This document shows, one piece after another, positions 7,077-11,697 of a stretch of 11,697 nt of DNA. The notes beneath the pieces are model-generated. The model saw only the letters and a list, made by a program, of their open reading frames with translations, ran no database searches and was not told where the DNA came from. A program made the translations under genes and the position numbers. The stretch is from Gammaproteobacteria bacterium (GTDB taxonomy: Bacteria > Pseudomonadota > Gammaproteobacteria > Steroidobacterales > UBA11654), in contig DTSX01000034.1 of the NCBI GenBank assembly GCA_012965065.1, forward strand, positions 1-11,697, read 5' to 3'. Within the stretch, counting starts at the first letter, position 1. Every line of letters starts with the position of its first letter.

Positions 7077-7092
7077 AGGAATAAGTTTCTTG
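7077..7092 (+). promoter_or_regulatory. Shine-Dalgarno and TTG start of rpsU
   Basis: AAGGA at 7076-7080 lies nine bases before the TTG at 7090-7092. There is no in-frame ATG nearby, and S21 proteins begin with MP(V/I)I, which the TTG start reproduces as MPIITVK. This is the clearest ribosome binding site in the window and fixes the non-ATG start. Confidence 0.8.
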
Positions 7093-7305
7093 CCAATCAT
7101 TACAGTAAAAGATAACGAGTATTTTGACTTTGCCCTAAGGCGATTTAAGCGCTCTTGTGAAAAAGCAGGCATTCTCAACGAATATCGAAAAAGAGAATTT
7201 TACGAGAAACCCACACAGGAAAGAAAAAGGAAAAAAGCTGCTGCAGTCAAAAGAGAAAAGAAGCGTGTTTCTAGGGAACGCAACAGAACTCGCCGACTTT
7301 ACTGA
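7090..7305 (+). CDS. rpsU: Small ribosomal subunit protein bS21
   Basis: Basic protein of the 30S platform near the anti-Shine-Dalgarno end of 16S rRNA, needed for efficient initiation on mRNAs. All 71 residues align with E. coli S21: ALRRFKRSCEKAG at 15-27, REFYEKPTQERKRKKAAAVKR in the middle, and a C-terminal RTRRLY. The start codon is TTG, supported by a well-placed AAGGA. It is the first gene of the macromolecular synthesis operon, with yqeY following after 12 bp and then dnaG and rpoD. The probable promoter at 6999-7027 and the inverted repeat at 7031-7045 lie upstream. The low-efficiency start codon may set S21 dosage or allow feedback; this is inference. Confidence 0.98.
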   Translation: MPIITVKDNEYFDFALRRFKRSCEKAGILNEYRKREFYEKPTQERKRKKAAAVKREKKRVSRERNRTRRLY

Positions 7306-7317
7306 TCAGAAAAATAG

Positions 7318-7764
7318 TTGTCTTTACTCACTCAAATCCAAGAGGATATAAAAACGGCACTTCGAAGTGGAGAGCGTCTCAAGCTTACCACCCTGAGAAT
7401 ACTATTGTCTGTTATTAAAAAAAGAGAGAAAGATACAAGACAGGAAATTACCGAGGATGCAATATTAGCCATAATTGAAAAACAAGTTCAATTACGCAAG
7501 GAGGCAGCTGAAATATATCAAGCAGCAGACAGGTTAGAACTTTTCGAAAAAGAAAATGAAGAAGCAACAATATTACAAGGGTACCTGCCTGAAAAACTTG
7601 ACGAATTGGAATTAACAAAAATAATTGAAACAATCATATCTAATACTGGTGCAGAAACAATCCAGGACATGGGTCGAGTAATGACAGAACTAAAAACCCG
7701 GTCTCAGGGTAGCATCGACATGAAACAAGCCAGTGGTATTGTTAGAATGCTCCTGTCTCGATGA
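7318..7764 (+). CDS. YqeY/GatB-tail family protein
   Basis: A 148-residue helical protein of the YqeY family, which resembles the tRNA-binding tail domain of GatB, the amidotransferase subunit. The molecular role of the free-standing protein is not established. Recognisable features are MSLLTQIQEDIKTALRSGE at the N-terminus, the LKLTTLRILLSVIKKRE helix, the QLRKEAAEIYQAADRLELFEKE segment, the LQGYLPEKL hinge near 91-99, and MGRVMTELK...GSIDMKQAS in the tail. The start is TTG at 7318, which gives the family-typical MSL N-terminus; no Shine-Dalgarno is visible. It lies between rpsU and dnaG, as in Pseudomonas; E. coli lacks it at this place. Confidence 0.92.
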   Translation: MSLLTQIQEDIKTALRSGERLKLTTLRILLSVIKKREKDTRQEITEDAILAIIEKQVQLRKEAAEIYQAADRLELFEKENEEATILQGYLPEKLDELELTKIIETIISNTGAETIQDMGRVMTELKTRSQGSIDMKQASGIVRMLLSR

Positions 7765-7822
7765 TTAGTAATTTCATTATTTTAAGTAATTTTTACTTTT
7801 CACATTTTTCTGAATAGACTTA

Positions 7823-7845
7823 TTCTCTTATTCAAAAAAAGAGAA
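7823..7845 (+). other. Weak AT-rich hairpin between yqeY and dnaG
   Basis: TTCTCTT at 7823-7829 pairs with AAGAGAA at 7839-7845 around a 9-nt loop. It has only two GC pairs and no following T-tract, so it is not a standard intrinsic terminator. In E. coli an attenuating terminator and a processing site upstream of dnaG lower primase relative to S21; this hairpin is in the corresponding place. The 101-bp gap contains no ORF and no convincing promoter. Confidence 0.25.
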
Positions 7846-7865
7846 AATCTGATAATTTCTTTTCT

Positions 7866-9614
7866 ATGCCAGAACTTATTCCACAGGACTTTATAGATGA
7901 CTTAGTTCAGAGAATTGACGTTGTCGAAGTCATTGGTAATCGCCTTGAGATCAAAAAAGCAGGAAAAGAATACAAAGGACTGTGCCCTTTTCACACTGAA
8001 AAAACACCTTCTTTTACCGTAAGTCCGGATAAAGGTTTTTATCATTGTTTCGGTTGCGGCGCTCATGGAACTGCACTGGGATTTTTGATTGACTTTGATC
8101 GTTTAACATTTATCGAAGCCATCGAAGAACTGGCAAAAATAGCTGGGGTCATGATTCCCAGAACAAAACAGGGCCGTTCCGAAAGTGTCAAAAACAAAAA
8201 CCTGCAAGACTTATTGCTTGAATTGATGTCGCATTATATTGATAACTTGAGTAAATCTAAAAAAGCCATTGAGTATCTAAAAACTAGAGGGATAGATGGA
8301 CAAACTGCAAAAAAATTCTCCATAGGATTTTCTGAGGATTCGTGGGATGAGGTGTTAAAAAAATTCGGCACATCAAAAAAAAATATAGAAAATTTGTACG
8401 ACTGTGGACTGATCATTAAGAAAGATAATGGCGGTTACTATGATCGCTTTAGAAATAGAATTATGTTTCCAATCAAGAGCGACAAGGGACATGTTCTAGG
8501 ATTTGGAGGTCGCATAATTGATCAGGGGGACCCCAAATATTTAAACTCACCAGAGACTCAATTATTTAAAAAGGGAGAATTGCTTTACGGGCTTTATGAA
8601 TCAAAAGAGTTTCTCAGATCATCTAATCATGCGATTATTGTTGAAGGTTATACCGATGTAATAAGCTTGGCACATAATGGTTTTAAGAATTCATTGGCAA
8701 CTTTAGGTACTGCGACAACGGATGCACACATAAAAAAAGCATTTCGTTTTGCTGACAAAATAACATTCTGTTTTGATGGGGATAATGCAGGAAGAAAAGC
8801 AGCCTGGAAAGCTTGCAAGATTTGCTTGCTAAATATTAGAGCAAACAAAGAAGCTCGATTTTTAATTTTGCCAAAAGATCAAGATCCAGATGAAACTATG
8901 CAATCTTCTGGTCCTGAATTCTTTAAAAAATTACTTAAAAATGCGACCCCATTGAGTGACTTCTTTATCGAAACTATAAAAAAGAAATTTGATACGAGTA
9001 GACCATCTGGTATTGCAAGTGCTGCGGAATATAGCATGGTGCCTGTTAATAGAATTAGGAATGGAATTTACAAAGATCATTTAATTGAAAAAATTGCTTC
9101 TGAACTCAAAGTTAAGACCTCTCAGCTCAAGAAATTTCAACACCAAGATCGAACATATAGAATACAAAAAATTTCTTTGCAAAGCCAAAAGACTCCCAGT
9201 ACGTATAGACCGAGCCTTATCCGACAAGCAATTAATATACTCATGCATTACCCAGAAGTAGTGAGAGAGATAAGTGAAGAGAAGGAATTCAAACACATTC
9301 ATGAAAAAGGAATCGATATATTGAGAGAAATAATTACTCTCATTCAATCAAATGAATCTATAAAACTAGCCACAATCATTGAGCATTTTAATGATCAAAA
9401 AATTAAAGAGCACTTAAAATCTATGACAGTAGAAAAATTGATCATTTCTCAGATGGAGGCAAAAAATGAACTGCATGAAATCGTTTTGAGATTGAATGAA
9501 AGAAATACAAGATCAGAGCTTAAAAAGCTGGTTAGTAAGGCAAAAAACAATGCATTGACTGAAAGTGAAAGAAAACGATTCTTGGCATTATCGAAAAGTA
9601 TAGAAATTAAATAA
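7866..9614 (+). CDS. dnaG: DNA primase
   Basis: Synthesises RNA primers for leading-strand initiation and each Okazaki fragment, acting with the DnaB helicase. The order is standard. The CHC2 zinc-binding domain at about 1-100 has Cys40, His43, Cys61 and Cys64 (CPFHTEKTPSF and YHCFGCG). The polymerase core at about 110-430 has the basic stretch YYDRFRNRIMFPI at 191-203 and a TOPRIM fold with VEGYTDV (Glu260) and DGDNAGR (Asp304, Asp306) as metal ligands. A divergent helical C-terminal helicase-binding domain covers about 445-582. The length of 582 residues matches E. coli (581). It starts at the ATG at 7866 without an obvious ribosome binding site. A run of nine A at 8375-8383 lies in the coding sequence. 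rpoD follows after 67 bp. Confidence 0.98.
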   Translation: MPELIPQDFIDDLVQRIDVVEVIGNRLEIKKAGKEYKGLCPFHTEKTPSFTVSPDKGFYHCFGCGAHGTALGFLIDFDRLTFIEAIEELAKIAGVMIPRTKQGRSESVKNKNLQDLLLELMSHYIDNLSKSKKAIEYLKTRGIDGQTAKKFSIGFSEDSWDEVLKKFGTSKKNIENLYDCGLIIKKDNGGYYDRFRNRIMFPIKSDKGHVLGFGGRIIDQGDPKYLNSPETQLFKKGELLYGLYESKEFLRSSNHAIIVEGYTDVISLAHNGFKNSLATLGTATTDAHIKKAFRFADKITFCFDGDNAGRKAAWKACKICLLNIRANKEARFLILPKDQDPDETMQSSGPEFFKKLLKNATPLSDFFIETIKKKFDTSRPSGIASAAEYSMVPVNRIRNGIYKDHLIEKIASELKVKTSQLKKFQHQDRTYRIQKISLQSQKTPSTYRPSLIRQAINILMHYPEVVREISEEKEFKHIHEKGIDILREIITLIQSNESIKLATIIEHFNDQKIKEHLKSMTVEKLIISQMEAKNELHEIVLRLNERNTRSELKKLVSKAKNNALTESERKRFLALSKSIEIK

Positions 9615-9635
9615 ATTATAAGAAACAAATAGATA

Positions 9636-9641
9636 TATAAT
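9636..9641 (+). promoter_or_regulatory. Candidate -10 box upstream of rpoD (perfect TATAAT)
   Basis: A perfect TATAAT lies 40 bp before the rpoD start in the short dnaG-rpoD gap. No hexamer resembling TTGACA occurs 16-18 nt upstream, so it may act only with an activator, or may be chance in AT-rich DNA. Confidence 0.3.
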
Positions 9642-9646
9642 TACAC

Positions 9647-9655
9647 CCCCATTTA
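9647..9655 (+). promoter_or_regulatory. Sigma-32-like -10 element upstream of rpoD
   Basis: CCCCATTTA matches the heat-shock sigma factor -10 consensus (CCCCATnTa as recalled) and is the only C-run in the gap. E. coli rpoD has a heat-shock promoter nearby, inside dnaG. No CTTGAAA-like -35 is visible at the expected distance, so this stays tentative. Confidence 0.25.
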
Positions 9656-9681
9656 ATTAAGGAATAGGATATTAATAAAAA

Positions 9682-11577
9682 ATGAAAGATGGGACCAAAA
9701 TTAAAAAAAGTACATTGGCCGATGACTCTTCTCTCGATGAAGAAGAATTGGTGGAAGTTGAAGATCTTGAATCGCTTCTAACACAGAACGAAGATGACGA
9801 AATTGGGTCATCGAGTGAAGAAAAACAAGGACCCCTTCAGCTTCTTCTTGCAAAGGGAAAGAAGGAAGGTTTTATTACCTACGCCGAGCTAAACGAACAG
9901 TTGCCCAAAGGAATTGTGGAAGCCGATCGCCTTGAAGAAATTGTTGATATGATCAATGACTTAGGTATTTCGGTGCGGGAACGTGCTCCCAATCCCGTGG
10001 AAATCGCAAATGCCATCCCTGTTGACCCTGATACTACGAATCCAGTCGAATCTGAAATTGGGAAAACAACCGACCCAGTAAGAATGTATATGAGGGAAAT
10101 GGGCAGCATCCAACTTTTGGATCGACAAGGTGAAATTGTCATAGCTAAAAGAATTGAACAGGGCAATAAAAAAATCCAAGCGACAGTAGCATCTTTCATT
10201 CCTGTGCTTATATTCATAAAAGAACGCTACCAAACAATTACAGAAGAGATACAACAAGAACCGGACAAAGACGAAACCAAATATTTGGAATTATTTTCAG
10301 ATTTTGCCCATAAAAACGATGACATTGTTCAAATCAATAGGGACGAAAAATCAGAACCTAAAGTTATCGATAGCTTGGGGATACTTAAACATATCAGAAA
10401 GTTAAATCAACAAACAAAAAGGTATATTAAATTGATTGGTGAAGTCGGCCATGACGATCAAAAAACAATTCGAGCAAAAGATAAAATTATACAAACAATT
10501 ATGGAAGTCAGGATAGCTCCAAAAGTTTTTGAGATTTTACAGAAAATCGCTACCAGTTATATGGATGAAGTCAAACGCTATGAAAAAGAAATTAGAATTA
10601 TCGTTGTTGACGAAGCTGGAATAACAATGGAAGAATTTCTCAAATCTTTTGTCAACAGAGAGTCAGATATTTCATGGATCGAAAAATACATACGAGCAAA
10701 AAGAAAATATTCATCTACTTTGAATAGAAATAAACAAAAAATTCTTGCTGGCCAAAGACGGCTTGGGAAACTTGAAAAATCATCCTTCATGAAAATTCAA
10801 GAAATAAAAGGGCTCAACCGAAGACTTAACATGGGAAAAATACAAGCGGATAGAGCCAAAAAAGAGATGGTTGAAGCGAATCTTAGACTTGTCATTTCGA
10901 TTGCCAAAAAATACACAAATAGAGGGCTTCAATTCCTTGATTTAATTCAGGAAGGAAATATAGGCCTGATGAAAGCAGTGGATAAATTTGAATATCGACG
11001 TGGATACAAATTCTCAACTTATGCAACATGGTGGATACGGCAAGCAATTACTAGATCCATTGCAGACCAAGCGAGAACAATTAGAATTCCAGTACATATG
11101 ATAGAAACCATAAACAAACTAAACCGTATTTCAAGACAGATGATTCAAGAAAAGGGCAGAGAGCCTACGGTTGAAGAACTCTCTATTGCTATGGAAATGC
11201 CAGAAACACGAATTAGAAAAGTTTTGAAAATATCCCGGGAACCAATTTCTATGGAAACACCAATTGGTGATGATGACGATTCTTACTTGGGTGATTTTAT
11301 TGAAGACAGTAAAATCGATCAACCAGATGGAGCAGCAACAAAAACGGGCTTAAAAGAAAGTACGGTCAACATACTAGAAAGTTTAACGCCAAGAGAAGCA
11401 AAAGTTTTAAGAATGCGTTTTGGGATCCATATGAATACGGATCATACACTTGAAGAAGTTGGCAAACAATTTGATGTCACTAGAGAAAGAATACGTCAAA
11501 TTGAAGCAAAGGCATTGCGGAAACTCAGACATCCATCCAGAAGTGAAAAGTTAAAGAGCTTTATGAATGAAAGTTGA
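9682..11577 (+). CDS. rpoD: RNA polymerase primary sigma factor, sigma-70
   Basis: Directs core RNA polymerase to housekeeping promoters. Region 1.1 lies at about 50-105 (PLQLLLAKGKKEGFITYAEL), and region 1.2 at about 129-160 (TTDPVRMYMREMG). A non-conserved region follows at about 165-390. Region 2 at about 395-470 is nearly invariant (EANLRLVISIAKKYTNRG, FSTYATWWIRQAITRS, DQARTIRIPVHM). Region 3 lies at about 475-550, with the GDDDDSYLGDFIED finger at 529-542. Region 4 at about 565-625 holds the -35 helix-turn-helix (TLEEVGKQFDVTRERIRQIE). It has 631 residues against 613 in E. coli. About 48 residues rich in Asp and Glu precede region 1.1, which starts almost at the N-terminus in E. coli. 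The ATG at 9682 has AGGA 12 nt upstream. It is the last protein gene of the operon; no clear terminator follows. Confidence 0.98.
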   Translation: MKDGTKIKKSTLADDSSLDEEELVEVEDLESLLTQNEDDEIGSSSEEKQGPLQLLLAKGKKEGFITYAELNEQLPKGIVEADRLEEIVDMINDLGISVRERAPNPVEIANAIPVDPDTTNPVESEIGKTTDPVRMYMREMGSIQLLDRQGEIVIAKRIEQGNKKIQATVASFIPVLIFIKERYQTITEEIQQEPDKDETKYLELFSDFAHKNDDIVQINRDEKSEPKVIDSLGILKHIRKLNQQTKRYIKLIGEVGHDDQKTIRAKDKIIQTIMEVRIAPKVFEILQKIATSYMDEVKRYEKEIRIIVVDEAGITMEEFLKSFVNRESDISWIEKYIRAKRKYSSTLNRNKQKILAGQRRLGKLEKSSFMKIQEIKGLNRRLNMGKIQADRAKKEMVEANLRLVISIAKKYTNRGLQFLDLIQEGNIGLMKAVDKFEYRRGYKFSTYATWWIRQAITRSIADQARTIRIPVHMIETINKLNRISRQMIQEKGREPTVEELSIAMEMPETRIRKVLKISREPISMETPIGDDDDSYLGDFIEDSKIDQPDGAATKTGLKESTVNILESLTPREAKVLRMRFGIHMNTDHTLEEVGKQFDVTRERIRQIEAKALRKLRHPSRSEKLKSFMNES

Positions 11578-11637
11578 AAACTTGTTGTTTGATCAAATTC
11601 ACTTTCTCCCTAAAACATATGCCTTGGGTATTTTAAT

Positions 11638-11646
11638 TGCTAGAAT
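11638..11646 (+). promoter_or_regulatory. Possible extended -10 promoter for the tRNA gene
   Basis: TGCTAGAAT matches the extended -10 form TGnTATAAT with one mismatch and ends 9 bp before the mature tRNA 5' end. This would start transcription near 11653 with almost no leader. The -35 region (around 11618-11623) is poor. The tRNA could instead be cotranscribed from rpoD. Confidence 0.35.
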
Positions 11647-11655
11647 CCCAATAAT

Positions 11656-11697
11656 GGGCCTGTAGCTCAGTTGGTTAGAGCAGTGGACTCATAATCC
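11656..11697 (+). tRNA. tRNA with CAT anticodon, most likely tRNA-Ile2 (AUA-reading), 3' partial
   Basis: The first 42 bases of a tRNA are visible. The acceptor strand is GGGCCTG at 11656-11662, followed by T8 and A9. The D arm is GCTC at 11665-11668 pairing with GAGC at 11678-11681. The anticodon stem is GTGGA at 11683-11687, with loop CTCATAA at 11688-11694. The anticodon is CAT at 11690-11692 and A37 at 11693. The second half of the anticodon stem starts TCC as expected. CAT can mean elongator Met or Ile2, whose C34 is changed to lysidine by TilS. The GGGCCTG start and the place after rpoD (E. coli has ileX just beyond rpoD and mug) favour Ile2. The window ends before the T arm, so identity is not fully proven. 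Confidence 0.85.

Noticed and set aside
7157..7351. Second open frame overlapping rpsU and the start of yqeY
   Set aside because: It is out of frame with two genes whose products are unmistakable, and its translation resembles nothing recognisable.
11588..11597. Palindrome TTTGATCAAA after rpoD as an intrinsic terminator
   Set aside because: It has no loop, few GC pairs and no T-tract, so it does not make a terminator hairpin; short AT-rich palindromes are expected by chance.
1..11697. A new defence, mobile or biosynthetic system
   Set aside because: Every substantial coding region belongs to a known housekeeping family, intergenic gaps are all under 130 bp, and no repeats, integrase, transposase or phage-like genes are visible.

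Overview
The window reads as a housekeeping stretch of an AT-rich gammaproteobacterial chromosome. The main clue is the rpsU-yqeY-dnaG-rpoD operon followed by a tRNA with a CAT anticodon, with tsaD divergent from rpsU. From memory, E. coli (cca, uppP, folB, plsY ... tsaD / rpsU, dnaG, rpoD, mug, ileX) and Pseudomonas (rpoD, dnaG, yqeY, rpsU, tsaD, plsY, folB, folK, cca) keep versions of the same neighbourhood. Short spacers, low GC by eye and several TTG starts suggest a compact, AT-rich genome, but I cannot name the genus.

Layout. Positions 2-997 (+) hold the C-terminal two thirds of a periplasmic DegQ/DegP-type protease, followed by cca (+), the tRNA CCA-adding enzyme. Convergent to these are uppP and a MidA/NDUFAF7-type methyltransferase (both -, methyltransferase first). 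A pteridine reductase (folM-like, +) diverges from the methyltransferase and runs head-on into the tsaD-folB-folK unit (-), with only 5 bp between the stop codons. A 124-bp divergent region separates tsaD from the rpsU-yqeY-dnaG-rpoD operon (+). The window ends inside a tRNA gene, most likely tRNA-Ile2(CAU).

The genes fall into three linked themes. tRNA maturation and translation is served by cca, tsaD, rpsU and the tRNA itself, which would be a substrate of both Cca and TsaD. Pterin and folate synthesis is served by folB, folK and the folM-like reductase. Initiation of replication and transcription is served by dnaG and rpoD. UppP recycles the undecaprenyl carrier for the cell wall, and the Do protease handles envelope quality control.

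I found no mobile element, CRISPR array, phage gene, toxin-antitoxin pair or plausible new multi-gene system. The points most worth checking are within ordinary genes. The Cca has Glu in place of the first catalytic Asp of its DxD motif and has lost the HD phosphohydrolase motif. Shine-Dalgarno sequences are scarce, and rpsU is the clearest exception although it starts with TTG. RpoD carries an acidic N-terminal extension, and a sigma-32-like -10 element lies ahead of rpoD.
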